Assembly: GCF_001591665.1 (NCBI RefSeq) | Contig: NZ_BCVI01000054.1 | Location: 29,946-93,945, forward strand | Direction of reading: 5' to 3' | DNA length: 64,000 nucleotides | Source of the DNA: Neobacillus soli NBRC 102451 | GTDB taxonomy: Bacteria; Bacillota; Bacilli; Bacillales; Cytobacillaceae | In this document: positions 54,376 through 62,255 of the stretch, piece after piece | Layout of the letters: each line of letters starts with the position of its first letter | Numbering within the stretch: the stretch's first letter is position 1 | Notes under the pieces: generated by a model | Databases searched by the model: none | What the model saw: only the letters and a program-made list of their open reading frames with translations | What the model was told of the DNA's origin: nothing | Position numbers and translations under genes: made by a program

Positions 54376-54702
54376 ATGTTTTATGTAATTAGTTTATTTA
54401 TTCTTGCGGGAATAGCTGAAATTGGCGGCGGGTACTTAGTCTGGCTTTGGCTGCGTGAAGGGAAGCCATATTGGTACGGGATAATAGGCGGGCTTATTTT
54501 GGTTCTATACGGAATCATTCCTACCCTGCAAAAGTTTCCTTCATTCGGAAGAGTGTATGCTGCCTATGGCGGGGTATTTATTGTTCTTTCTGTCCTGTGG
54601 GGCTGGGGTGTTGATAAGAAAGCACCAGATACATACGATTGGATTGGAGCCGTTATTTGCATTGTCGGAGTTTCCGTCATGCTTTGGGCCCCGAGGCATT
54701 AG
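54376..54702 (+). CDS. YnfA family small membrane protein
   Basis: A 108-residue, four-helix protein of the UPF0060/YnfA family, related to small multidrug resistance exporters. Motifs are [40 protein letters not shown] and [20 protein letters not shown]. The start follows AAAAGGTGA. It is monocistronic; a tandem repeat array follows. Family members have been implicated in resistance to cationic compounds, but the role here is unproven. Confidence 0.92.
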   Translation: MFYVISLFILAGIAEIGGGYLVWLWLREGKPYWYGIIGGLILVLYGIIPTLQKFPSFGRVYAAYGGVFIVLSVLWGWGVDKKAPDTYDWIGAVICIVGVSVMLWAPRH

Positions 54703-54750
54703 CTTATTTTGATAACAGGGGAGAAAAATACGAACCAAGCGGCGCAAGTT

Positions 54751-55010
54751 GTATTAAAGACATTTTAGCTATTTTTGGAGGTGGTTTTGTCTTTAAGAAG
54801 GGGTATTAAAGACATTTTAGCTATTTTTAGAGGTGGTATTGTCCTTAAGAAGGGGTATTAAAGACATTTTAGCTATTTTTGGAGGTGGTTTTGTCTTTAA
54901 GAGGGGGTATTAAAGACATTTTTGCTATTTTTAGAGGTAGTTTTATCCTTAAGAAGCCGTATTAAAGACAATACCACCATTTTCGTAGGCGGTATTGTCC
55001 TCAATAGCCC
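54751..55010. repeat. 52-bp tandem repeat array, five units
   Basis: GTATTAAAGACA recurs at 54751, 54803, 54855, 54907 and 54959, an exact 52-base period. Units 1-4 share GACATTTTAGCTATTTTT, then GGAGGTGGTTTTGTC or its GAGGTGGTATTGTCC variant, and TTAAGA. Unit 5 is diverged and forms a hairpin (GACAATACCACC with GGCGGTATTGTC). It fills the gap between ynfA and the permease genes. The period is not a multiple of three, so it is not a protein repeat. Confidence 0.9.
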
Positions 55011-55053
55011 TTTTCGCGAGAAACCTCTGATTATCGCTTTAAAACCCGTCCTC

Positions 55054-55947
55054 TTACCCCAGCATCCGATACTTCATTTTAAAATATTTTTTCAATCCGT
55101 CTGCAATCAATAGGAAGGTAATGATCATAACGGATATAAATAGGACAGCGGATAATGGGACCCAGTAACTGCTCCAGACGTCGCTTGAAACCGACTGTAG
55201 ATACATGGGATAGGCAAGTGAGGTGTTTTCAGCTGAGTAACTGCCATCCAATTCCGAGGTGAACTTCCGATCCACGAACAGTTGAACGACGGCTAATTGC
55301 GATAATAAAAATAACACTCTAGCCATATCGTTTACAAAACTCGTCAAAAGCTGTGATTTAAGATGCGGAAAAATGTGGCGCGTAAATAATTTCACCCTTG
55401 TACAGCCCGTGGAAATGGCCGCCTTCACAAATAATTGATTCGAAACATATTTGGTATCATTTTTTACAATCGTTGCCAGCCGTCCAACCTCAATACTGGA
55501 TAGGATGACAACAAACCAAAATGGGAGAAATCTAGAAAAATAGATAAAGGGAATGCCGAGCAGCAACGCGACTAAAAAAATCGGCGGGATAAACGATAAA
55601 ATATAATTCCAGCTGCTTAAGAAAGCATTGATAGGTTTTGAAATAGTGGCTGCCATGCCTAATGGTACTGCAATTAGATAGCGGATCACGGCGACAAGGG
55701 TAACGAACAATAGTGTTTCTTTTGTGCCCATTATTAAAAGACTAAGCAAATCTCTGCCCTTATTATCACTGCCAAGAAGATGTTCCTTCGAAGGCGGATA
55801 GGGCGGGATGATAATTTTGGTTCCACTCATTTGCATCGTTTCTTCTTTCAACTCATGATCAACGAAGGGAAGGTGTGCGCCAAAAACCGCAAATACCAGA
55901 AAAATAGCTAAAAAGACTAATCCGATAACAAGTTGGATGTTTTTCAA
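55054..55947 (-). CDS. ABC permease, DppC/OppC-like
   Basis: A 297-residue binding-protein-dependent permease with about six helices. The EAA loop is AISTGCTRVKLFTRHIFPHL. The pre-helix segment PPYPPSKEHLLGSDNKGRDL is typical of DppC/OppC. The start is TTG behind GAGGAAG. It lies 15 bases downstream of the DppB-like gene. Neither a solute-binding protein nor ATPase genes are nearby, so partners must be encoded elsewhere or the system is incomplete. Confidence 0.85.
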   Translation of the reverse strand: MKNIQLVIGLVFLAIFLVFAVFGAHLPFVDHELKEETMQMSGTKIIIPPYPPSKEHLLGSDNKGRDLLSLLIMGTKETLLFVTLVAVIRYLIAVPLGMAATISKPINAFLSSWNYILSFIPPIFLVALLLGIPFIYFSRFLPFWFVVILSSIEVGRLATIVKNDTKYVSNQLFVKAAISTGCTRVKLFTRHIFPHLKSQLLTSFVNDMARVLFLLSQLAVVQLFVDRKFTSELDGSYSAENTSLAYPMYLQSVSSDVWSSYWVPLSAVLFISVMIITFLLIADGLKKYFKMKYRMLG

Positions 55948-55962
55948 AACTCTTCCTCCATT

Positions 55963-56922
55963 TTAGAATGCATCTTCTTCCGGGTCATATGGTGTTAGAA
56001 AATAGTTGCAAGTTTGGCTGAGCAAATGAACCATTAATATAATCAACGTAAAAATAACCGTATAGGAAATGGCCAATGCAGCATTGCCTAAATCTTTGCT
56101 TTGTCCAACAACAAAAGAGGCGCCCGGATAAACAGCTTCCATGAAATAAAAACCGGCCCCGCGGTATGCGGTAAATTTTTCAATAATAAATAAATTGGAT
56201 AAAACGAACAAGGATATCGTGTTTAGATGCTGTAAAATCTTGATGATGGCATTACGAAAAATATGTATGTAGACCACTTTTTTAAATGACATGCCTTTAG
56301 AATAAGCCGTGCGTATATAATCCTTTCCCTCCTCCTCTTCCAAACTGGTGTAGGTCATTTTTGCCGTAAAAATGAGGGGATAGATGGATAAGTAGATGAT
56401 TCCTAAAATGACGTTTTCGAAGTTATCGCTTCCGAATAAGGTGATGTGAGGAAGCAAGCCAATGCTGTATAAAAACATCAGTAATAATTGAATGCCGACC
56501 ACGACAAAAAAGTCAGGAATGGAAAGGAAAAGCCATGTGGCTCCTTTAGCGGGATAACTCCATAGTTTATATTTTGAAAAGCGATAATCCATCATCCCCT
56601 TTAGTACCCCAAAAGTAAACGACAGAATCAAGGCTGGCAGTACAATCGCGAGGCTTTTTTTCAATGTTCTTGAGAGCAGTTCGCTATTGGGATAGCCCGG
56701 TCTGTAATCACCTAGGGATTTGTTGTCTTCTAGATAGGAAAAAAAGGTAATAAAGGAATCTTTGTGTTTTGCCCAAGAATAGTGGTACTGGGCATCCTCA
56801 AATACATTCCCTGTTGAGGTTTCATAGGTCACATCTCTTGGCATCAAGATAATAAATAGGATAATCAATGTTGCAATCATCCAGGCCAAAATACTTTTGC
56901 CTAATTGGAATATTAGCGGCAA
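55963..56922 (-). CDS. ABC permease, DppB/OppB-like
   Basis: A 319-residue permease, first of the pair. The EAA loop is YIRTAYSKGMSFKKVVYIHI. The segment after the first helix is a long outer loop (about residues 30-95), as in OppB. The start is TTG preceded by AGGAGGAG. It and the DppC-like gene are alone, without ATPase or binding protein. Substrates of this branch (peptides or metal complexes) cannot be guessed. Confidence 0.83.
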   Translation of the reverse strand: MPLIFQLGKSILAWMIATLIILFIILMPRDVTYETSTGNVFEDAQYHYSWAKHKDSFITFFSYLEDNKSLGDYRPGYPNSELLSRTLKKSLAIVLPALILSFTFGVLKGMMDYRFSKYKLWSYPAKGATWLFLSIPDFFVVVGIQLLLMFLYSIGLLPHITLFGSDNFENVILGIIYLSIYPLIFTAKMTYTSLEEEEGKDYIRTAYSKGMSFKKVVYIHIFRNAIIKILQHLNTISLFVLSNLFIIEKFTAYRGAGFYFMEAVYPGASFVVGQSKDLGNAALAISYTVIFTLIILMVHLLSQTCNYFLTPYDPEEDAF

Positions 56923-57135
56923 TTTCTATCTCCTCCTATACTAGTTTTATTTTCCCTTTCCTACGACTCTATTAAGAATAGTATAACAAATATTTACTGA
57001 ATATTTGGCAAGTTGGGCAGTATTACTTTCAGTTTCCTATTGTTTTAAAGGAGTTAATAGGGCTGGTGATGAATATATAAAAAGGAAACTTGGAATGGAT
57101 GGAAGAGAATTTTTTTGAGATTCGGAGGGGCAGCA

Positions 57136-57744
57136 TTGGAATTACTGGTCATTAGGCACGGACAATCAGAGGCAGATCTATTAGAGGTACATGAAGGAAG
57201 GGCAGACTTTCCTTTAACACAGTTGGGAGAGGACCAGGCAAAACGAATGGCAGATTACGTTGCTGCTCACCATCCCCCAGATATTATCGTATCCAGCCCG
57301 TTAAAAAGGGCAAAAAGCACAGCCTTAATCTTACAGGAAACAACTGGCTGTGAAATCATTGAAGAAGAGGATTTAATGGAATTTAATAATGGAGTTCTTG
57401 CAGGCTTGTCGAGGGAAGTCGCTGCTGTTAAATACCCGTTACCAAAGAACGGGAGGCCAGTGCATATGGCGATTCAGGATGGTGAATCAGCGCTTGAACT
57501 CCGTTATCGTGCGGAAAGGATCTTACATAAGATCATTCATGACCATGGCGATTACAATCGGGTAGCGCTAGTTTCCCATGGCGGGCTAATCTCAAAAATG
57601 ATAAATGCATTTCTACGTCAGCCGATGGATAGTGAGTTTGGATTTGCCACCGGCGATACCGGAATTCATTTACTAGAAATGAAAGATAATATAAAACTAG
57701 TACGATTCCTAAATAACCAGGAGCATCTAGGTATCGGAAAATAA
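57136..57744 (+). CDS. histidine phosphatase family protein
   Basis: A 202-residue phosphoglycerate-mutase-like enzyme. The phospho-His motif is LLVIRHGQSEADLL. The second conserved block VSSPLKRAKSTALILQE supplies Arg, and VALVSHGGLISKMINAF supplies the second His. The open frame begins at 57115, but CGGAGGGG lies before the TTG at 57136, and the family starts just before the RHG motif. Substrate unknown. It reads toward the methyltransferase module. Confidence 0.87.
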   Translation: MELLVIRHGQSEADLLEVHEGRADFPLTQLGEDQAKRMADYVAAHHPPDIIVSSPLKRAKSTALILQETTGCEIIEEEDLMEFNNGVLAGLSREVAAVKYPLPKNGRPVHMAIQDGESALELRYRAERILHKIIHDHGDYNRVALVSHGGLISKMINAFLRQPMDSEFGFATGDTGIHLLEMKDNIKLVRFLNNQEHLGIGK

Positions 57745-57769
57745 AAACAAGGAAAAGGGAAAATTTTCG

Positions 57770-57836
57770 TTGACTTTTATCACAATTTATGTTAAAATAT
57801 TTATTTATTGACAGTTAAAATTTACCCTTATATAAT
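57770..57836 (+). promoter_or_regulatory. tandem promoters upstream of methyltransferase gene
   Basis: TTGACT-17-TAAAAT (57770-57798), then a perfect consensus TTGACA-17-TATAAT (57808-57836). Transcription from the second would start about 57843, at the edge of the hairpin described next. Confidence 0.8.
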
Positions 57837-57837
57837 A

Positions 57838-57873
57838 AACTCCTAGCGAAATTTTGCTGGGAGTTTTTCTTTT
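57838..57873 (+). terminator. terminator/attenuator immediately after the promoters
   Basis: Stem AACTCCTAGC / GCTGGGAGTT, followed by TTTCTTTTTT. It lies before the methyltransferase start codon and would stop most transcripts from the tandem promoters. Confidence 0.8.
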
Positions 57874-57907
57874 TTCGTAAAAAAGTAAGGCGATGGGGGG
57901 AGTTTTT

Positions 57908-58825
57908 TTGGAAAGTAATAAAGAAAGTTTAACAGCATTAGTAAGCTGCTTTGCCAGAGGTTATCATGCATCGAATAGCAATCAGCCTGTTTTTAATGAT
58001 TTTATTGCAGACTCTCTTTTAAAAGAGGAGGAAAAGCGGTTAATCGCCGCCAATTGGGCGGATGCTATTGCCTTCTTTGACTCGGAGAAAGGTGAATCTA
58101 AGAAGACGTTTGCTGAAAAATTGCAGTGGGTGATGAACAACCAGACTGTTCCGCAATTAGTCAGCCGGGCAAGATATGCGGAAGACGGCCTCATGTCCGC
58201 TGTTGAGCGGGGTTTTAAACAATATGTCATTTTAGGTGCAGGGTTCGATACAATTGCTCTTCGGCAGGAAAATCTTCCAGAGGATTTTATGATCTTTGAA
58301 GTGGATCACCCTGCAACCCAGGCTTTTAAAAAGCAACGCTTTCAAGAAATGGGCATTGATATTCCAATTAACCTAAAGTTCGTTCCTGTTGATTTTAAAC
58401 AGGATTCCCTTCACGATGAGCTAATGAAAAGCGGCTACGATAAGGGGGAATATTCCTATTTTAGCCTGCTCGGCGTTACTATGTATTTAGAGAAACAAGA
58501 TTTTTACCAGCTCCTCTCTACTGTTTCCGATATATCCAAAAAGGGAAGTTCTTTCATCTTTGACTACCTCGATGATACTGCTTTTAATGAAAAGACCGCT
58601 TCAATGAAGCTAATCAAAATGCGCCAAATCACCGCGCAAATAGGAGAACCTATGATTACCAGCTTTGACCCGTTTGAACTAGATCGAGAGCTGCAAGATT
58701 GCCATATGCTATTATATGAAAATCTGTCTCCAGATAATATTGAAGAAATGTACTTTGCGGACAGAGAAGATGGAATGCATGCCTTCGACCATTTTCACTT
58801 TGCTCATTTAGTGGTTCATAAGTAA
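57908..58825 (+). CDS. SAM-dependent methyltransferase (TIGR00027/YktD-like)
   Basis: A 305-residue class I methyltransferase of the leucine-carboxyl/O-methyltransferase type. The SAM site is YVILGAGFDTIALRQ, with ARYAEDGLMSAVERGFKQYV upstream of it and FSLLGVTMYLEKQDFYQLL later, all typical of this family. An ATG at 57893 lies inside the GGGGGAG ribosome binding site, so the TTG at 57908 is chosen; the protein then starts MESNKESLTALVSCFARGYH, like YktD. Substrate unknown. It is preceded by tandem promoters and an attenuator. Confidence 0.85.
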   Translation: MESNKESLTALVSCFARGYHASNSNQPVFNDFIADSLLKEEEKRLIAANWADAIAFFDSEKGESKKTFAEKLQWVMNNQTVPQLVSRARYAEDGLMSAVERGFKQYVILGAGFDTIALRQENLPEDFMIFEVDHPATQAFKKQRFQEMGIDIPINLKFVPVDFKQDSLHDELMKSGYDKGEYSYFSLLGVTMYLEKQDFYQLLSTVSDISKKGSSFIFDYLDDTAFNEKTASMKLIKMRQITAQIGEPMITSFDPFELDRELQDCHMLLYENLSPDNIEEMYFADREDGMHAFDHFHFAHLVVHK

Positions 58826-58835
58826 ATAGGCATCG

Positions 58836-58876
58836 AAACCACCATTCACTTTTGAACGGTGGTTCTTTTATTTTTG
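58836..58876 (+). terminator. intrinsic terminator after methyltransferase
   Basis: AAACCACC-TTC and GAACGGTGGTT arms with a short loop and CTTTTATTTTT tail. Confidence 0.85.
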
Positions 58877-58898
58877 GAAAATAAAAAATTTCCAATCC

Positions 58899-58925
58899 TG
58901 CAACTATTTGCTATCGTTAAACGTG
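58899..58925 (+). promoter_or_regulatory. candidate ECF (SigM-type) autoregulatory promoter
   Basis: TGCAAC, a 17-base spacer and CGTG, resembling the AAC...CGT pattern of ECF promoters. It lies 25 bases upstream of the sigma gene's GTG. B. subtilis sigM is autoregulated from such a site. Only the motif supports it. Confidence 0.4.
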
Positions 58926-58949
58926 GTTAGGATGAAAGGGGGAGCTTCA

Positions 58950-59450
58950 GTGGAACTTGATAAAGCCTATCAAGAAAACGTAAATGATTTATATCGCTAT
59001 CTTTTCTCCCTTTCGAAGGATCATTATATCGCTGAGGACTTGGTTCAAGAGGCCTTTTACCGAGCCTATTTGCAATTAGAGGATTACGAAATCTCCAATA
59101 TTCGAGCATGGCTATTTAAAGTGGCCTATCATGCCTTTATCGATTATCAAAGGAAAAATAAGCGCCTCGTCATTCAGGGCCAAATGGAAGAACCGGGCCG
59201 CCACTCCGAGGAGACACCGGAAAGAAGACTGCTGGAGAAAGAAAGTTTTCAATTGTTGCTGAAAGATATTCACTCCTTAAAGGAAGGGGAAAGACATGTA
59301 TTGCTGCTCTGTGATTTGCATCAACTTACCTATAATGAAGCGGCAGAAATTTTAGAAATGAACATAAATACACTGAAAAGCCAGTTACATAGGGGTCGAC
59401 AGAAGGTTATGAACAAAGTGAAGGAAAGGATGAAGGCAGATGAGCGATGA
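58950..59450 (+). CDS. sigM: ECF sigma factor, SigM-like
   Basis: A 166-residue ECF sigma factor. Region 2 is LYRYLFSLSKDHYIAEDLVQ, then EAFYRAYLQLEDYE and WLFKVAYHAFIDYQRKNKR. Region 4 is YNEAAEILEMNINTLKSQLH and RGRQKVMNKVKER. The GTG at 58950 has AAAGGGGGAG upstream and agrees with the candidate promoter; a longer frame to 58908 would begin inside that promoter. The gene overlaps by 11 bases an anti-sigma gene resembling YhdL, then a YhdK-like gene, as in the B. subtilis sigM operon that answers cell-wall stress. Confidence 0.9.
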   Translation: MELDKAYQENVNDLYRYLFSLSKDHYIAEDLVQEAFYRAYLQLEDYEISNIRAWLFKVAYHAFIDYQRKNKRLVIQGQMEEPGRHSEETPERRLLEKESFQLLLKDIHSLKEGERHVLLLCDLHQLTYNEAAEILEMNINTLKSQLHRGRQKVMNKVKERMKADER

Positions 59451-60462
59451 AAAAAACAGTTTTGAAGAAGATTATCAACAGTATCTAAAGGAATCACTCC
59501 ATGAAGTGAGCAACCTTAACCATTACTCAAAAGAAGGCCAAACAGAGATTGTCACGATTGGAAAGAATATGGCGCGGAGAACGAATATCATGATTAGTTT
59601 AGCCATTCTATTATTAATTGTTCCAATCATGACTTTGTCCACCTACATGTATTATGCCATTGGAGGCAAGGCAGACCATTTGATTGATGTGGTAACAAAG
59701 ACAATTTACGTGACCGAGCCGAATATGAGCTTAAAACCATTAGAATTAGAAGATGATATTAGTTTTTTTTCAATGAATATCAATTTTGATGTTTTTAAAC
59801 GAATTGGGAAAGAGGATTATAAGGCCGGAAACTATGATATTGATTTTTTGCTAGACCAGCCAAGTTTTCCGAAGAAGAATATGTTGTTAGACCGGCAGTT
59901 GCCCGAGTTTCCTAGTAAGGAATCAGAAGTCATGATACACCCTAAAGCAAACATTCCGTTTAATGAAGCAGATCAATGGGACATTTTACATAAGATTCCA
60001 GATGGAACCGTTGCCGAGGTATATGTTTCTTTAAATGAATTAATGAAACCGGATGATTTAAAAAACAGCCTGCCTAAAAATATGGAACTCCGCTGGCTGG
60101 CGGTGGATACGGGAATCGATGCAGACCAGGTGAACAAAGAAGGGGTACCGATTACACCGTTAGGTTACCCCGCACAGTATGACCCAACAACCTGGTCCCC
60201 GTTTAGGACTTATGAGGGGCCGAATGAAGAAGTATTTCTTGATATTTTATCATTGCTTTCAAAAAATGAAGCGGTTGCGGAAAAAGTCGCCCGGGCTAAA
60301 TCATTGTCCTTGGGCAGCCGCCTTGCTTATATCCAGAAACATGGCGTAAAGGTTTATGGTGCAGTTATCACCGGTCCGACAGTAGAGTTAAGAAAATTAC
60401 AGGACGTAAAAGAAATTCGTGCGCTAAAGGTGGGGGAAGTGAAACTATGGAATTGGGAATAA
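59440..60462 (+). CDS. yhdL: anti-sigma factor, YhdL-like
   Basis: A 340-residue membrane protein. The N-terminal ~45 residues are acidic and soluble (binding the sigma factor in this family). A single membrane helix follows (NIMISLAILLLIVPIMTLST), then a large extracytoplasmic domain. The position, overlapping the sigma gene stop by 11 bases, and the YhdL-like pattern around TYMYYAIGGKADHLIDVV identify it. It holds SigM at the membrane until envelope stress. Similarity is stronger near the helix than in the outer domain. Confidence 0.82.
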   Translation: MSDEKNSFEEDYQQYLKESLHEVSNLNHYSKEGQTEIVTIGKNMARRTNIMISLAILLLIVPIMTLSTYMYYAIGGKADHLIDVVTKTIYVTEPNMSLKPLELEDDISFFSMNINFDVFKRIGKEDYKAGNYDIDFLLDQPSFPKKNMLLDRQLPEFPSKESEVMIHPKANIPFNEADQWDILHKIPDGTVAEVYVSLNELMKPDDLKNSLPKNMELRWLAVDTGIDADQVNKEGVPITPLGYPAQYDPTTWSPFRTYEGPNEEVFLDILSLLSKNEAVAEKVARAKSLSLGSRLAYIQKHGVKVYGAVITGPTVELRKLQDVKEIRALKVGEVKLWNWE

Positions 60463-60755
60463 AGAAAAAAGGAGGGAGTAAACGCCTTCCGACAATATCG
60501 GGATTTTTGTCTTTTCTAATTGCACTCATTTCGTTAGCAGGGTTAAACGTGACCCTATTGTTAAAAACACCGGGATTTCCTGCAGTCTTTTTAATTCAAC
60601 TGCCATTGGTAGGCCTTTTTCTCGGTATAATTGGCCAAGTTACCCAGAAGAGATCAAGACTTTATGCCATCTGGGGTCTCTCTTTAAGTATCTTCCTGTT
60701 GATTTTTACCCTTTTAATGGTGGTATCATCCCTGGGCATTAATTATAAACCATAA
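60447..60755 (+). CDS. yhdK: small membrane protein, YhdK-like
   Basis: A 102-residue protein with three hydrophobic segments (TISGFLSFLIALISLAGL; FPAVFLIQLPLVGLFLGIIG; AIWGLSLSIFLLIFTLLMVV). It overlaps the anti-sigma gene by 16 bases and ends the operon. Its size, topology and position match YhdK, which works with YhdL to restrain SigM. Sequence identity alone is not conclusive. An unrelated hairpin repeat follows. Confidence 0.75.
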   Translation: MELGIKKKGGSKRLPTISGFLSFLIALISLAGLNVTLLLKTPGFPAVFLIQLPLVGLFLGIIGQVTQKRSRLYAIWGLSLSIFLLIFTLLMVVSSLGINYKP

Positions 60756-60787
60756 TACGAACAGTGACAGGCACTGTTCGTATTACA
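60753..60787. repeat. inverted repeat, AATACGAACAGTG type
   Basis: TAATACGAACAGTG and CACTGTTCGTATTA arms around ACAGG, a near-perfect stem ending in an A-rich tail. It overlaps the stop of the YhdK-like gene. It differs in sequence from the GGGTCAG family but stands in the same position after genes and may be another dispersed terminator-like repeat. Confidence 0.65.
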
Positions 60788-60794
60788 GAAAAAG

Positions 60795-60822
60795 GACCAT
60801 TCATTTATTGAATGGTCCCAAT
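60795..60822. terminator. bidirectional hairpin between convergent genes
   Basis: GGACCATTCA and TGAATGGTCC with a five-base loop, overlapping the stop codon of the minus-strand gene. Confidence 0.7.
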
Positions 60823-61251
60823 TTCCTTTTGTCCTGCATATAGTTTGCGATATTTAATATAGCTTCCGATTCGCCAAATCCCAAGGTAAAGAAGTGCTAA
60901 TAGCATGGTCAAAATAGTAAATTCGATGTAATCGATATTTTTGAAGTATTGACTTAAGGAAACCCGAATCAAAATAATAGCAAAAATGATAAACTTAAAG
61001 TTTTTATTTGGCTTTGAATAAATAAAACCGTCCTCGCGAATCTCATACGATGTTTGTGTAAGCATGATTCCGCCGAACAAAACACCAAGTAGACCAGCGA
61101 TGATCATTTCCCAATAGGCGGGTAAATGAAATGGTTCATCCGGAATGTGCATCAACTGGGTGATACTTAATGAAAATAATACAATCATAAGCAGAATCGG
61201 AGATAGGATTCCAAATCCCCCCATTTTAATCGGCCGCTTTTTCCTAAACAT
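60805..61251 (-). CDS. CcdC-like membrane protein (DUF1453)
   Basis: A 148-residue protein with four hydrophobic helices. The charged-hydrophobic pattern SYEIREDGFIYSKPNKNFKF before a helix, the GGFGILSPILLM near the N-terminus and the WRIGSYIKYRKLY end match the CcdC family (DUF1453), some linked to cytochrome c biogenesis in bacilli. Outside that operon the role is unknown. Start context is AGAGAGGATTG, acceptable. It is monocistronic and convergent with the sigM operon. Confidence 0.75.
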   Translation of the reverse strand: MFRKKRPIKMGGFGILSPILLMIVLFSLSITQLMHIPDEPFHLPAYWEMIIAGLLGVLFGGIMLTQTSYEIREDGFIYSKPNKNFKFIIFAIILIRVSLSQYFKNIDYIEFTILTMLLALLYLGIWRIGSYIKYRKLYAGQKEIGTIQ

Positions 61252-61489
61252 TGTATTTCAATCCTCTCTAGGAATATTTAGTCTAAATTTCATTCCATCA
61301 TATTGTTATTATAAACAATAGTAGTTCAAGGAGGATAGTGTAAAAATTCATCCATTTAATCTGAAAATGTTCATGTTCTAAACGTGTCCCCAGTTATTCA
61401 GCAGGAAAACTTTTCATTACTATCGCTATAATATGAAACATTTGTGTCCGCTTCCTCGTAAGTAAAGATATGGAAAGGGGTTGGATGGA

Positions 61490-62182
61490 TTGAGCAGATA
61501 TTCAATTAATGAATTCATTAAAAAAACAGAGCAAGAGGATAAAGGTGAAGGCTTTTTCGAATTAGAGACACCCCGGATGCTTGAGGTAAATCTTAATGGC
61601 CAAGTGTGGGCTAAAGCGGGATCGATGGTGGCTTATAATGGAGTCATTAAATTCGTCAGGGAAGGAATTTTGGAACATGGCCTTGGAACGGCGTTCAAAA
61701 AGGCGTTGACAGGAGAAGGTGCTTCGTTAATGAAAGCCAATGGCCAGGGGAAATTATATCTCGCTGACGCCGGTAAAAAGATCATTATCCTGAATCTGCA
61801 AAATGAATCAATCTTTGTTAACGGCAATGATTTGCTCGCCTTTGAACCAAGTATCAAATGGGAGATCAAATTAATGAAACGGATTGCCGGGATGATGGCT
61901 GGCGGATTATTTAATGTCCGTTGCGAAGGAACTGGAATGATTGCCATTACGACCCATTATGAGCCGCTGACCTTAAGGGTTACCCCGGGCCAGCCCGTTA
62001 TTACCGACCCGAATGCAACCGTGGCTTGGTCCGGCAACCTGCAGCCCGAATTTCAAACCGATATTAGTTTAAAAACTTTCCTAGGAAGAGGAAGCGGCGA
62101 GTCCATTCAAATGAGGTTTGAGGGTAATGGATTTGTGGTCGTTCAGCCTTATGAGGAGGTTCGAATGCAGGAAAAGAGTTGA
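61490..62182 (+). CDS. AIM24 family protein
   Basis: A 230-residue beta-rich protein of the AIM24 (tryptophan RNA-binding attenuator-like) family. Key segments are [24 protein letters not shown] RML/AGSM pattern and [20 protein letters not shown], and later [12 protein letters not shown]. In eukaryotes AIM24 is mitochondrial; in bacteria the function is unknown. GAAAGGGG stands nine bases upstream of the TTG at 61490, favoured over the TTG at 61481. It is monocistronic and precedes a serine hydrolase. Confidence 0.82.
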   Translation: MSRYSINEFIKKTEQEDKGEGFFELETPRMLEVNLNGQVWAKAGSMVAYNGVIKFVREGILEHGLGTAFKKALTGEGASLMKANGQGKLYLADAGKKIIILNLQNESIFVNGNDLLAFEPSIKWEIKLMKRIAGMMAGGLFNVRCEGTGMIAITTHYEPLTLRVTPGQPVITDPNATVAWSGNLQPEFQTDISLKTFLGRGSGESIQMRFEGNGFVVVQPYEEVRMQEKS

Positions 62183-62255
62183 TTTGCTATTGTCTAAAAC
62201 CTTTCATTAAGCTAGAAGGATTTTCAATGTATCAACGTTAAAGAAAGGAATACTA

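Noticed and set aside
54751..55010. Reading the 52-bp array as a coding repeat
   Set aside because: The period is not divisible by three and each frame is interrupted by stops.
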